Source of the DNA: Cupriavidus cauae
GTDB taxonomy: Bacteria; Pseudomonadota; Gammaproteobacteria; Burkholderiales; Burkholderiaceae
Reading direction: 5' to 3'
DNA: 64,000 nucleotides
Assembly (NCBI RefSeq): GCF_008632125.1
Contig: NZ_VWRN01000010.1
Location: 63,240-127,239, forward strand
Below are positions 55,109-64,000 of this stretch, in pieces; the first letter of the stretch is position 1, and each line of letters starts with the position of its first letter. The translations under genes and the position numbers were made by a program. The notes beneath the pieces were generated by a model, which had not been told where the DNA came from, did no database searches, and saw nothing but the letters and a program-made list of their open reading frames with translations.

Positions 55109-55681
55109 TCAGGCCGCCGGCGGCACCTGGCCCTGCGGCGTCAGCTGATCGATCAGTTCCGGCAGGCCGGCGCTGAGCTGCGCCGCGACGTCGTCGCGCG
55201 ACATGCCGGTGCTCGAGGACAGCGTGTCGAGCGCGCCGGTGCCTTGCAGCGCCTCGGCCAGCGAGGACGGCGACACCGGCTGATTCGGACCGGTGCCGAT
55301 CCACGAGGACACCTGCTCGCCCAGTCCCGCCTGCGCGAGGATCTGCTGCAGCGCGCCGATGCCGCCGGCCGCGGCGCCGATCGTCTGTGCCTCGCCGGCC
55401 GCGCCGCCCTGGCCGCCGAGCAGGCCACCCAGCAGCGAACCGAGATCCAGCCCGCCACCGCCGCCGGCCAAGCCCCCGAGCACGCCGCCCAGTCCGCCCG
55501 CCATGCCGGCCGGGTCTTGCGTCGCCTCGGCGCCACCCTCGCGGCCGCGCATGGCCAGCATCGCCAGCAGGCCGAGCGCCAGCATCATCTTCGGATTCAT
55601 GCCGACTTGGCCGGATTCGCCGGCCTGCGCCGGATTGGTTTGGCCGAGCACGCCGCCAAGCACACTATCGAGCAGTCCCAT
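55109..55681 (-). CDS. YidB-family (DUF937) protein
   Basis: This 190-residue protein has an N-terminal MGLLDSVLGGVLGQ, a Gly/Leu-rich middle (GGLGGVLGGLAGGGGGLDLGSLLGGLLGG) and the C-terminal YidB domain with GLGEQVSSWIGTGPNQPVSPSSLAEALQ and MSRDDVAAQLSAGLPELIDQLTPQG. The function of the family is unknown; the domain is a compact helical bundle. It stands alone, convergent with the barnase/barstar pair. Confidence 0.92.
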   Translation of the reverse strand: MGLLDSVLGGVLGQTNPAQAGESGQVGMNPKMMLALGLLAMLAMRGREGGAEATQDPAGMAGGLGGVLGGLAGGGGGLDLGSLLGGLLGGQGGAAGEAQTIGAAAGGIGALQQILAQAGLGEQVSSWIGTGPNQPVSPSSLAEALQGTGALDTLSSSTGMSRDDVAAQLSAGLPELIDQLTPQGQVPPAA

Positions 55682-55775
55682 CTTCAGCTCCTTGTTGTTG
55701 ATTCGTTTATCGGACCGGCCGGTGCCATGCTGCGCGGACCGGCTCGGCTCGATAGCGGTCGACGGCGCGGTGCCG

Positions 55776-56522
55776 TCAGAATCCGCCCAGCAGCGCGTTC
55801 AGCGCGGCCAGGCAGGCCAGACCGGCGGTCTCGGTGCGCAGGATGCGCGGTCCGAGCGACACCGCCGTGAAACCTTGCGCCAGCGCGGCGCGTTCTTCCT
55901 CGGGCGACAGTCCGCCTTCGGGCCCGATCAGCAGCGTGACGCCGCTGGCGATCCAGTCGTCACGGTGTGCCTGCGCGAGGGCCACCAGCGTCGATTCGGC
56001 GCGCGGCGATATCAGCAGCCGCTGTCCGGCATTGGCCGGAATCGCCGCCAGCCACGCCTCCAAGTTAGCCACCGGCGACACCGCCGGCAAGCGATTGCGC
56101 CCGCATTGTTCGCAGGCCGCGGTGACCAGCGCCTGCCAGTGCGCGTGGCGCTTCTGCGCACGGTCGCCGCTGAGCCGCACCACCGCGCGCGCGGTCTGCA
56201 GCGGCTGGATCGCACCGACGCCAAGCTCGACGGCCTTCTCGATCAGCCAGTCCATCTTGTCGCCTCCGGCAATGCCCTGGGCCAGCGTCACGCGGAAGGG
56301 CAGTTCGCATTCGGCGGTGTCGCGCGCGCCGACCTGTGCGGTCGCGCTGCGCTTGCCGATCTCGACCAGCGTCGCGGCATGGCTGCCGCCGCGCCCGTCG
56401 AACAGCGTGATGGGCTCGCCGGGATGCAGGCGCAGCACCTGGACATGGCGCACCACCGCCTCGGGTAGCGGCAGCAGGGTATCGGGGGCAAGCGGTTGAT
56501 CGACGTAGAAGCGGGGTGGCAT
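55776..56522 (-). CDS. rsmE: 16S rRNA m3U1498 methyltransferase
   Basis: This 248-residue SPOUT (knotted) SAM methyltransferase modifies U1498 of 16S rRNA. PPRFYVDQPL opens the PUA-like domain. Later motifs are AQGIAGGDKMDWLIEKAVELGV, TAACEQCGRNRLP, LLIGPEGGLSPEEERAA and LGPRILRTETA (the knot). The ATG at 56522 matches the family start; the upstream Pro/Cys-rich frame is rejected. A repeat tract follows upstream. Confidence 0.95.
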   Translation of the reverse strand: MPPRFYVDQPLAPDTLLPLPEAVVRHVQVLRLHPGEPITLFDGRGGSHAATLVEIGKRSATAQVGARDTAECELPFRVTLAQGIAGGDKMDWLIEKAVELGVGAIQPLQTARAVVRLSGDRAQKRHAHWQALVTAACEQCGRNRLPAVSPVANLEAWLAAIPANAGQRLLISPRAESTLVALAQAHRDDWIASGVTLLIGPEGGLSPEEERAALAQGFTAVSLGPRILRTETAGLACLAALNALLGGF

Positions 56523-56572
56523 CGAATCCAGGGAAAATCGGTCAGGCGGGGCGGGTCCGCAGGATGGGCGCG

Positions 56573-56640
56573 ACAACCGCCATGGGCAATATGGGCAACA
56601 TGGGGGACAGGGCCGATATGGGCAACCGGGCCGACATGGA
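56573..56640. repeat. ATGGGCAA/GACATGG-type short repeats
   Basis: Six imperfect copies of a 9-15-bp unit built on ATGGGCAAC and CCGACATGG, in the gap between rsmE and the VOC gene, on the 3' side of the latter. Confidence 0.75.
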
Positions 56641-56691
56641 CCCCATCGCGGCATCGGGCCCCGGCATCCGGGCGGTCAGGCTGTCAGTCGC

Positions 56692-57135
56692 TCAGGCGGC
56701 CTCAGAACCCGTGGCCGCGGCGACGGCCTGGTCCAGCGGGCGGGCGAAGCCCCAGCGGTAGCCGTCGAGGTCCTCGACCATGCAATAGCGGTCGCCCCAG
56801 AACTGGTCGCCGGGCGCCATCAGGCTGACCGCGCCGGCCGCCACCGCACGGGCATGCATCGTGTCGACGTCGTCGCAGTAGAGGTAGAAGGTCTGCGGGC
56901 ATTCGAAGCCGGTCGAGCGCGGCGTGCGCGCGGTGCTGCCCCAGGCGCCCTCGGGGGCGAACATCACGACCAGCTCGCCGTGATAGTGCATCTCGGCATG
57001 GGTGGGCACGCCGTTCTCGTCGACCACATTGCCAGGCACGAAGCCGAAGGCGCGGCTGTAGAAGTCGAGCGCGCGGCGTGCATCGCTGACGGTCAGGTAG
57101 GGAATCAGCCAGGGCGTGTTGGCAGGTTTGGTCAT
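56692..57135 (-). CDS. VOC-superfamily (glyoxalase/bleomycin-resistance-like) protein
   Basis: This 147-residue protein has two beta-alpha-beta-beta-beta units: PYLTVSDARRALDFYSRAFGF, then MHYHGELVVMFAPEG with a likely metal His, FYLYCDDVDTMHARAVAAGA and DQFWGDRYCMVEDLDGYRWGFA. This PhnB-like group has an unknown substrate. GGGAGGA precedes the ATG at 57135 and decides the start. Confidence 0.9.
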   Translation of the reverse strand: MTKPANTPWLIPYLTVSDARRALDFYSRAFGFVPGNVVDENGVPTHAEMHYHGELVVMFAPEGAWGSTARTPRSTGFECPQTFYLYCDDVDTMHARAVAAGAVSLMAPGDQFWGDRYCMVEDLDGYRWGFARPLDQAVAAATGSEAA

Positions 57136-57294
57136 GATGGTGTCCTCCCGGATTCCGTACGGCAGAGGCGCCGGGGTGGGCGCACCTGCACGCACGCTCC
57201 ACGGTGGCAGGCATCGCGCGCGGAAGCGAACGCCGGACGAGCGCTGCGCCTGGCTTGCCGCAAGTCCCCCCGGTGGAGCGGTCAGCCGAGCATA

Positions 57295-58272
57295 TCATGC
57301 CGATGTGGCGCCGCCGTCGAACAGCGGCTGCAGGTGGCGCGGCAGCGCGAACAGCGCCGCATGCAGGCCGGCGTGATAGCAGCGCAGCGCGCCGTCGAGC
57401 TGCCAGTCGGCGAGCCGCGCGGCCAGCATGGCCGGATCGGCGGCGCGCACGTCCAGCGTGTCGCTGGCGACCGCAATCGCCCACAGCGCCCCATAGACCG
57501 GAATCGCCACCGTCATCGGCTGCACCAGGCGGAAATGGTCGCCCAGCCGCCGCCACAGCAGCCGCGCCGTGTCGGGGCGGTGGAAGGGCGGCCCCAGATG
57601 CAGCGACATCGCGCCGCCCGGCGCCAGGCAGTCGTGCGCCGCCTGCAGGCCGCGCGCACCGAACAGCGCGGCGGCGGGGCTGCCATCGTCGGCCTCGGTC
57701 AGATCGAACACCAGCAGGTCGAAGCGGCGGCCCGAATCGCGCAGCGCCTCCATCACGGCCAGGCCGTCGCCGATTTCGAGCGTCACGCGCGGATCGTCGA
57801 AGGCGCCGTGGTGGATGCGCGGCAGCCAGCGCCGCGCCAGCCGGACCACCTCGGCATCGAGCTCCGCGACCACGACCTCGCGCATGCCCGGCAGCCGCAG
57901 CAGTTCGCGCGCCGAGCCGCCGTCGCCGCCCCCGATCACCAGCGCGCTGGCGGGTGAGCCGTGAGCCATCGCCATCGGATGGACCATCACCTCATGCTGG
58001 ATGAACGCGTCGGCTTCCGCGCTCATGATGCGGCCATCGAGCCGGAACACGCGGCCGAACAGCGGATGCTCGCCGATCTCGATGTGCTGGTGGGCTGAGC
58101 GCACCGAGGCCCGGAGGGTGATGTCAGCCAGTGTGGAGCCGACGCCGCTCGTCAGCCATTCGCGCCATTCGAGGGCCGCCTCGGAAGGCGCCGGCGGGGT
58201 CGCCGCCGTACCGGAAACGTCGCCTCGTTCTGGTAAAATCGCGCTTTTCCCGCCGCCAATTTCCCGCCGCAT
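57295..58272 (-). CDS. Spermidine-synthase-like aminopropyl/methyltransferase-fold protein
   Basis: This 325-residue protein contains [53 protein letters not shown] (nucleotide-binding loop), [15 protein letters not shown] and [20 protein letters not shown], matching polyamine synthases. The DLTEADDG loop differs from the DSTDP of true SpeE, so the substrate is uncertain. The only upstream ATG (58272) overlaps the divergent tkt start by two bases, and the presumed tkt promoter would lie inside this gene's 5' end. Confidence 0.8.
   Translation of the reverse strand: MRREIGGGKSAILPERGDVSGTAATPPAPSEAALEWREWLTSGVGSTLADITLRASVRSAHQHIEIGEHPLFGRVFRLDGRIMSAEADAFIQHEVMVHPMAMAHGSPASALVIGGGDGGSARELLRLPGMREVVVAELDAEVVRLARRWLPRIHHGAFDDPRVTLEIGDGLAVMEALRDSGRRFDLLVFDLTEADDGSPAAALFGARGLQAAHDCLAPGGAMSLHLGPPFHRPDTARLLWRRLGDHFRLVQPMTVAIPVYGALWAIAVASDTLDVRAADPAMLAARLADWQLDGALRCYHAGLHAALFALPRHLQPLFDGGATSA
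58234..58239 (+). promoter_or_regulatory. Possible tkt -10 element TAAAAT
   Basis: GGTAAAATCGCGC, 32 bp before the tkt ATG, is a typical -10 context. No good -35 is seen. It lies within the 5' end of the divergent spermidine-synthase-like frame. Confidence 0.4.
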
Positions 58273-60301
58273 GTCTCACCTCGCACACCCAGCCACCAGC
58301 CCCTATGCCAGCCAGCCCGCGTCGCTGATGGCCAATGCGATCCGTGTCCTGGCGATGGACGCCGTCCAGCAGGCCAATTCGGGCCACCCGGGCATGCCGA
58401 TGGGCATGGCCGATATCGCCGTCGCGTTGTGGAGCCGTCATCTGAAGCATAACCCGGTCAATCCGAAGTGGGCCGACCGCGACCGCTTCGTGCTGTCCAA
58501 CGGGCACGGCTCGATGCTGCTGTACGCGCTGCTGCATCTGACCGGCTACCAGCTGCCGATCGAGGAGCTGAAGAACTTCCGCCAGCTGCACAGCAAGACC
58601 GCGGGCCATCCGGAATACGGCATCACGCCGGGCGTCGAGACCACCACCGGCCCGCTGGGCCAGGGCATCACCAACGCGGTCGGCATGGCGCTGGCCGAGC
58701 GGCTGCTGGGCGAGGAATTCAACCGTCCCGGCTTCGACATCGTCAACCACTACACCTATGTCTTCCTCGGCGACGGCTGCCTGATGGAAGGCATCAGCCA
58801 CGAGGCCTGCTCGCTGGCCGGCACGCTGCAGCTGAACAAGCTGATCGCGCTGTGGGATGACAACGGCATCTCGATCGACGGCGACGTCGAGCACTGGTTC
58901 TCCGACGACACCCCGAAGCGCTTCGAGGCCTACGGCTGGAACGTGATCCGCGCGGTCGATGGCCATGATGTCAACGCGATCGATGCCGCCATCGCGCAGG
59001 CCAAGGCCAGCGACAAACCGACGCTGATCTGCTGCCGCACCGTGATCGGCAAGGGCTCGCCGAACAAGCAGGGCGGCCACGACGTGCACGGCGCCCCGCT
59101 GGGCGGCGCCGAAATCCTGGCCACGCGCGAGGCGCTGGGCTGGAGCCACGCTCCGTTCGAGCTGCCCGAAGAGGTCTACACGGCGTGGGACGCCAAGGCC
59201 AACGGCGCGGCGCTGGAGAAGGCCTGGACCGCGCTGTTCGAGGGCTATTCGGAGCGTTATCCGTACGAAGCCGGCGAGTTCGAGCGCCGCATGCGCGGCG
59301 AGCTGCCGGGCGCGTTCGACGCCGCGGTGGAAGCCTACCTGGCCAAGTGCGAGGAGAAGGCCGAGACCATCGCCACCCGCAAGGCCAGCCAGAACGCGAT
59401 CGAGGCGCTGGCGCCGGTGCTGCCCGAACTGCTCGGCGGCTCGGCCGACCTGACCGGCTCGAACCTGACCAACTGGTCGGGCAGCAAGGCGGTGCGCGTC
59501 GATGCCTGGGGCAACCACATCAACTATGGTGTGCGCGAGTTCGGCATGAGCGCGATCATGAACGGCATCACGCTGCATGGCGGCTACATCCCCTACGGCG
59601 GTACCTTCCTGACCTTCTCGGACTACAGCCGCAATGCGCTGCGCATGGCGGCGCTGATGAAGATCCGCACGCTGTTTGTGTTCACCCACGATTCGATCGG
59701 CCTGGGCGAGGACGGTCCGACCCACCAGTCGATCGAGCACGTGGCCAGCCTGCGCCTGATCCCGAATATGGACGTCTGGCGCACCGCCGACACCACCGAG
59801 ACCGCGGTGGCCTGGGCCGAGGCAATCCGCCGCCAGAATGGCCCGAGCTGCCTGATCTTCAGCCGCCAGAACCTGCCGTTCCAGAAGCGCGACGACGCCA
59901 CCCGCGCCAACATCGCGCGCGGCGGCTATGTGCTGCGCGACAACGTCGACCCGCGCACCGGCCTGCCGCATGCGGTGATCGTGGCCACCGGCTCGGAAGT
60001 CGGCCTGGCGGTCGGCGCGGCCGACCAGCTGGCCGCGGAAGGCATCCGCGTGCGCGTCGTGTCTGTGCCCTCGACGACTGTGTTCGACAAGCAGGATGCG
60101 GCATACAAGTCGGCAGTCCTGCCGGCGGGCGTGCCCCGCGTGGCGGTCGAGGCCGGCGTCACCGACTTCTGGTGGAAGTACCAGGTGCAAGCGGTGGTGG
60201 GCATCGACACCTTCGGCGAATCCGCGCCGGCTGGCGTATTGTTCAAGCACTTCGGTTTCACCGTCGAGAACGTGGCGAACACCGTCAAGAGCGTGATCTG
60301 A
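58271..60301 (+). CDS. tkt: Transketolase
   Basis: This 676-residue thiamine-diphosphate enzyme of the pentose phosphate/Calvin pathways transfers C2 units between sugar phosphates. ThDP/Mg site: [19 protein letters not shown], with DNGISIDG. Sugar-binding His residues are in SGHPGMPMG and [12 protein letters not shown]. The second-domain motif [18 protein letters not shown] contains the pyrimidine-domain contact residues. Length is normal. gapA follows 88 bp later after a hairpin, giving a central carbon unit. Confidence 0.97.
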   Translation: MSHLAHPATSPYASQPASLMANAIRVLAMDAVQQANSGHPGMPMGMADIAVALWSRHLKHNPVNPKWADRDRFVLSNGHGSMLLYALLHLTGYQLPIEELKNFRQLHSKTAGHPEYGITPGVETTTGPLGQGITNAVGMALAERLLGEEFNRPGFDIVNHYTYVFLGDGCLMEGISHEACSLAGTLQLNKLIALWDDNGISIDGDVEHWFSDDTPKRFEAYGWNVIRAVDGHDVNAIDAAIAQAKASDKPTLICCRTVIGKGSPNKQGGHDVHGAPLGGAEILATREALGWSHAPFELPEEVYTAWDAKANGAALEKAWTALFEGYSERYPYEAGEFERRMRGELPGAFDAAVEAYLAKCEEKAETIATRKASQNAIEALAPVLPELLGGSADLTGSNLTNWSGSKAVRVDAWGNHINYGVREFGMSAIMNGITLHGGYIPYGGTFLTFSDYSRNALRMAALMKIRTLFVFTHDSIGLGEDGPTHQSIEHVASLRLIPNMDVWRTADTTETAVAWAEAIRRQNGPSCLIFSRQNLPFQKRDDATRANIARGGYVLRDNVDPRTGLPHAVIVATGSEVGLAVGAADQLAAEGIRVRVVSVPSTTVFDKQDAAYKSAVLPAGVPRVAVEAGVTDFWWKYQVQAVVGIDTFGESAPAGVLFKHFGFTVENVANTVKSVI

Positions 60302-61399
<1,098 letters not shown>

Positions 61400-61428
61400 T
61401 CGGCTTGGTAGTGGATGTGGATGGCCGA

Positions 61429-61480
61429 TGTCGCCGCTTTGGCGGCGACTCGGAAGCGGCGCCCTGGTGGCGCCGTTTTT
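61429..61480 (+). terminator. Tandem hairpins terminating gapA
   Basis: GTCGCCGC with GCGGCGAC-type pairing at 61429-61448, then GGCGCC (61458-61463) and GGCGCC (61469-61474), followed by GTTTTT. Confidence 0.85.
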
Positions 61481-61612
61481 CATGGTCAGTGTGCGCTACC
61501 ACACGCACGCGCTGTAAAATATGGTAAATACGACACACGAACCCTTCCACGGAGGGGTTCCCGGGCGGGTAAAAATGGCGTTTTCGCTTCCCCGAAGTGG
61601 CGATTTGATCTT

Positions 61613-61628
61613 ACACTAGCCTTAGTGT
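61613..61628. promoter_or_regulatory. Palindrome ACACTA-N4-TAGTGT before the LysR gene
   Basis: Perfect 6-bp arms with a GCCT centre, 53 bp upstream of the LysR start codon. It contains a T-N11-A arrangement as LysR proteins bind, so autoregulation is likely. It lacks the AT centre of an NrdR box. Confidence 0.5.
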
Positions 61629-61680
61629 CCTCGCGTGCGCTCGCCTGGCCACGCGTATCAAACCTGAACTGGGCGTGATC

Positions 61681-62667
61681 ATGGTGAACGTTGACACCAA
61701 GCTGCTCGTGATCTTCACCGAGTTGCTCAGCAAGCGGAACGCGACCTATGTCGCGGAGAAGATGCACATGACGGCGCCGGCGGTGTCCCACTCGCTGGGC
61801 CGCCTGCGCGAGATCTTCGACGATCCGCTGTTCATCCGCGTCCCGCATGGCCTGACGCCGACGCCGCGCGCGCTCGAGCTCGGTCCGAAGATTCGCGAGA
61901 TGCTCGACCTGTGGGCCTCGATCAACGAGGGCGACGTCGACAATTTCGATCCCGCGGTCGCGTCCGGCACGCTGCATATCGGCTTCGCCGCCGAACTCGG
62001 GGATACGGTATTCAACCGCTTCGTGCTGCGCCTGGCGCAGCTGGCCCCCGAACTGCACATCCGCCTGGTCGAATCCCATTCGTGGGAGGCCGACGTGGCG
62101 TCGATGCGCGCCAACGAACTCGACCTGGCATTCTGCGCGCTGCCCACCGGCCACCCCGAGATCGTCGAGGAAACGGTGGCCTCGCTGAACCTGTGGGTCT
62201 GCGCGCGCAAGGGACATCCGTTGCTGCAGACGGCCTGCACGCTCGACCACTATCTCGAATGCGGCCATATCTTCATGGCCTCCGCGGGCGGCACCGGGCG
62301 GCCGGCGCCTTCGCTGATTCCGCTGGACTACGCGTTGCAGCAGCGTGGCCTGAAGCGCAACGCGGCGCTGACCGTGCATTCGTGGCGGGCCCAGGCCGAA
62401 CTGGCCGCGCAGACCGACATGATCTTCACCGTCAACGCGCTGACCAAGGATGTGGCGTGCGAAAGCTACGGCCTGAACGCGTTCCCGCTGCCGGCCGAAA
62501 TCCAGACCACGCTGGGCCTGAACATGTTCTGGCACCGCAGCCGCAACACGCATCCGATGCTGGTGTGGGCGCGCGGGCTGTTCCGTCAGGTCGTGGCCGA
62601 ATTCGTCGGTGCGCCGGCGCCCGGGCTGCCGCAGCGCATGGCCGAGATCGAGCGCGAGCAGGCCTAG
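61681..62667 (+). CDS. LysR-family transcriptional regulator
   Basis: This 328-residue regulator has an N-terminal helix-turn-helix (LLSKRNATYVAEKMHMTAPAVSHSLGRLREIFDDPLFIRVPHGLTPTPRA, the NodD/NahR/LinR-like type) and a C-terminal effector domain (GTLHIGFAAELGDTVFNRFV, RLVESHSWEADVASMRANELDLAFC). ATG at 61681 is taken; GTG at 61675 is an alternative. The effector and targets are unknown. It stands alone, so it may act at a distance. Confidence 0.9.
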   Translation: MVNVDTKLLVIFTELLSKRNATYVAEKMHMTAPAVSHSLGRLREIFDDPLFIRVPHGLTPTPRALELGPKIREMLDLWASINEGDVDNFDPAVASGTLHIGFAAELGDTVFNRFVLRLAQLAPELHIRLVESHSWEADVASMRANELDLAFCALPTGHPEIVEETVASLNLWVCARKGHPLLQTACTLDHYLECGHIFMASAGGTGRPAPSLIPLDYALQQRGLKRNAALTVHSWRAQAELAAQTDMIFTVNALTKDVACESYGLNAFPLPAEIQTTLGLNMFWHRSRNTHPMLVWARGLFRQVVAEFVGAPAPGLPQRMAEIEREQA

Positions 62668-62700
62668 GCCGCGCGGCCTCGCTGCACATCGCTCCACAAT

Positions 62701-62728
62701 AAAAAACCGGCGCCTGGCGCCGGTTTTT
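62701..62728. terminator. Bidirectional terminator between LysR gene and fur
   Basis: AAAAACCGGCGCC and GGCGCCGGTTTTT (62702-62728) around a very short centre. It serves both convergent genes. Confidence 0.9.
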
Positions 62729-62763
62729 CCTTTCTGCGTGCCTCGCCGCACGCGGTCTCCGTA

Positions 62764-63195
62764 TCAGCGCTTGGGCCGATGCGGGCAAGCGGTCTTGGTG
62801 CAATTGCCATACAGCGACAGCGCATGCTCCTGCAGCGCGAAGCCGCGCTCGCGCGCGATGCTTTGCTGGCGATGTTCGATCTCGGCGTCGAAGAATTCCT
62901 CGACGCGCCCGCAATCGAGGCAGACCAGGTGATCGTGGTGCTTGCCTTCGTTGAGCTCGAAGATCGCCTTGCCCGATTCGAAGTTGTTGCGCGACAGCAG
63001 GCCGGCTTGTTCGAACTGGGTCAGCACCCGATACACGGTGGCCAGCCCGATATCCATATGCTCGTTGAGCAGGATGCGATAGACGTCTTCCGCGCTCAGA
63101 TGGCGCTGCTCGCTGGTCTGGAAGATTTCGAGGATCTTCAGCCGCGGCACGGTCGCTTTCAGGCCGATATTTTTGAGTTCCGCCGGACTCGGCAT
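62764..63195 (-). CDS. fur: Ferric uptake regulator Fur
   Basis: This 143-residue metal-sensing repressor has a winged helix ([35 protein letters not shown]) and a C-terminal dimer domain. Metal sites lie in [20 protein letters not shown] and the second Cys pair in [20 protein letters not shown] precedes the start. It is divergent from bamE, the usual arrangement in proteobacteria. I see no clear Fur box in the shared gap. Confidence 0.97.
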   Translation of the reverse strand: MPSPAELKNIGLKATVPRLKILEIFQTSEQRHLSAEDVYRILLNEHMDIGLATVYRVLTQFEQAGLLSRNNFESGKAIFELNEGKHHDHLVCLDCGRVEEFFDAEIEHRQQSIARERGFALQEHALSLYGNCTKTACPHRPKR

Positions 63196-63415
63196 GGGCG
63201 TGACTCCCTAGAGTACAATGTCTGGATTGTTGAATCATAAGGGTTTTGCCGGCAAAAGTCGCCCGGCGTCGCCGGTGCCGGCAATGCGCTGAGCCCTTCA
63301 CGCGGCGGCGAGCGCGTGTCCGCGCGGGCACGTTGCCGGACACGTCGTGCGGGCCGTCCATCCAGCCCACCGCCCGGCACTTTCCCTTTCTTCGGTAGCG
63401 AGAACTGCGAGTTAC

Positions 63416-64000
63416 ATGGATTCCATTCGAACATCCGCCCTGCGCCCGGCGCTGCTGACCACGCTTCTGGCAGCCATCACGCTGGCCTCCGCCGCCTGCT
63501 CGACCTACGACAGCACTTCCCGCAAGATCGCCAGCGCGATCACGCCGTACCGGATCAATATCGTCCAGGGCAACTTCGTCTCGCGCGAAGCCGCGGCGCA
63601 ACTGCGCGAAGGCATGACGCGCGACCAGGTGCAGTTCCTGCTGGGCACGCCGCTGCTGACGGACGTGTTCCACGCCAATCGCTGGGACTATGTGTTCTCG
63701 TTCAAGCGCGGCAACACCCAGGTGGTGCAGCAGCGCCGCTTCACGGTGTTCTTCGACAATGATCGCCTGGTGCGCTTCGGCGGCGACGAATTGCCGTCGG
63801 AATACGAGCTGATCGCCGAAATCGACGGCATGAAGCGCACGCCGGACGCAAAGGGCGCCAAGTCGGCCCCGCAGCAGGCCGCCGCCCCAGCCGAGCAGCA
63901 GACCGAGCAGCCGCAGGCGCCGGCCGATGCCGCGCAGCCGCAGGCCGAGGCACAGCCGTCCGCCTCGGCGCCCGAGGCCGCCGCGACGCCCGCCGGTGCG
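63416..64000 (+). CDS. bamE: Outer-membrane assembly lipoprotein BamE (5' part)
   Basis: 195 codons are present before the right edge. The signal peptide ends in SAAC (lipobox Cys28). The SmpA/OmlA domain includes NIVQGNFVSREAAAQLREGMTRDQVQFLLGTPLLTDVFHANRWDYVF and RRFTVFFDNDRLVRF. From about residue 142 there is an Ala/Gln/Pro/Glu-rich tail not present in E. coli BamE. The protein belongs to the BAM complex inserting beta-barrel proteins. It is divergent from fur. Confidence 0.94.
   Translation, partial: MDSIRTSALRPALLTTLLAAITLASAACSTYDSTSRKIASAITPYRINIVQGNFVSREAAAQLREGMTRDQVQFLLGTPLLTDVFHANRWDYVFSFKRGNTQVVQQRRFTVFFDNDRLVRFGGDELPSEYELIAEIDGMKRTPDAKGAKSAPQQAAAPAEQQTEQPQAPADAAQPQAEAQPSASAPEAAATPAGA

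Noticed and set aside
63196..63415. Fur box between fur and bamE
   Set aside because: The gap was read for a GATAATGATAATCATTATC-like 19-mer; only short AT stretches such as GAATCATAA were found, not enough for a call.

Overview
The window is a GC-rich chromosomal segment from a betaproteobacterium. Its gene content and gene order (ffh next to a CcsA-like gene and ampD, nrdAB, an alanine/lysine-repeat histone H1-like gene, aroQ-accB-accC-prmA, mpl-yqiA-ubiC, pgpA/thiL, maeB, tkt-gapA, fur/bamE) point to the Burkholderiaceae, most like the Cupriavidus/Ralstonia branch. This is inferred from gene content, because no rRNA gene is present. There is no CRISPR array, tRNA, insertion sequence or prophage. 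Almost everything is core or near-core metabolism.

Layout. 1-1.2 kb: the end of a prolyl-4-hydroxylase-like gene and a LysE-type exporter. 1.4-3.5 kb (minus): hpt and ffh. 3.8-5.7 kb: cytochrome c assembly protein, a small Cys/His protein and ampD. 6.2-10.5 kb: nrdA and nrdB behind two NrdR boxes spaced 31 bp apart. 10.6-15.6 kb: DUF445 protein, a pentapeptide-repeat protein, rdgC, a SYLF lipoprotein and an amber-interrupted lipoprotein. 15.7-20.1 kb: a fused indolepyruvate oxidoreductase and a divergent Lrp-type regulator sharing a palindromic operator region. 20.2-25.0 kb: aldo/keto reductase, a frameshifted LysR gene, an amidohydrolase and its MFS permease. 25.0-26.6 kb: a long CpG-rich region without convincing genes, ending in a strong promoter and a long leader before the histone H1-like gene.

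27.5-35.1 kb (minus) is a long collinear block, in transcription order tlpA, aroQ, accB, accC, prmA, a DUF3426 protein, tpx, a PfkB kinase and a SlyB-like lipoprotein. 36.1-45.1 kb (plus) carries mpl, yqiA, ubiC, fabG, an RNB nuclease, a TonB-like protein, aroE and mtgA, so cell-wall, shikimate and ubiquinone steps lie together. corA (minus) lies behind a structured leader with an intrinsic terminator and a competing antiterminator copy. After it come an EamA transporter, pyrF, pncC/cinA, pgpA, thiL, maeB (behind a 25-bp palindrome overlapping its promoter), a barnase/barstar pair, a YidB-like protein, rsmE, a VOC protein, a spermidine-synthase-like protein, tkt, gapA, a LysR regulator, fur and the start of bamE.

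Two things stand out. First, the corA leader (46330-46510, minus) has the layout of a riboswitch or attenuator. Second, many gene junctions, often directly after stop codons, carry short tandem repeats of 6-37 bp, each with its own unit. Several proteins (DUF3426, ThiL, NrdB, the RNB nuclease, AroE, BamE) have low-complexity extensions at their ends, as if such repeats had spread into coding ends. Broken genes are a LysR regulator with a 1-nt insertion and a lipoprotein with a CAG-to-TAG-type stop.
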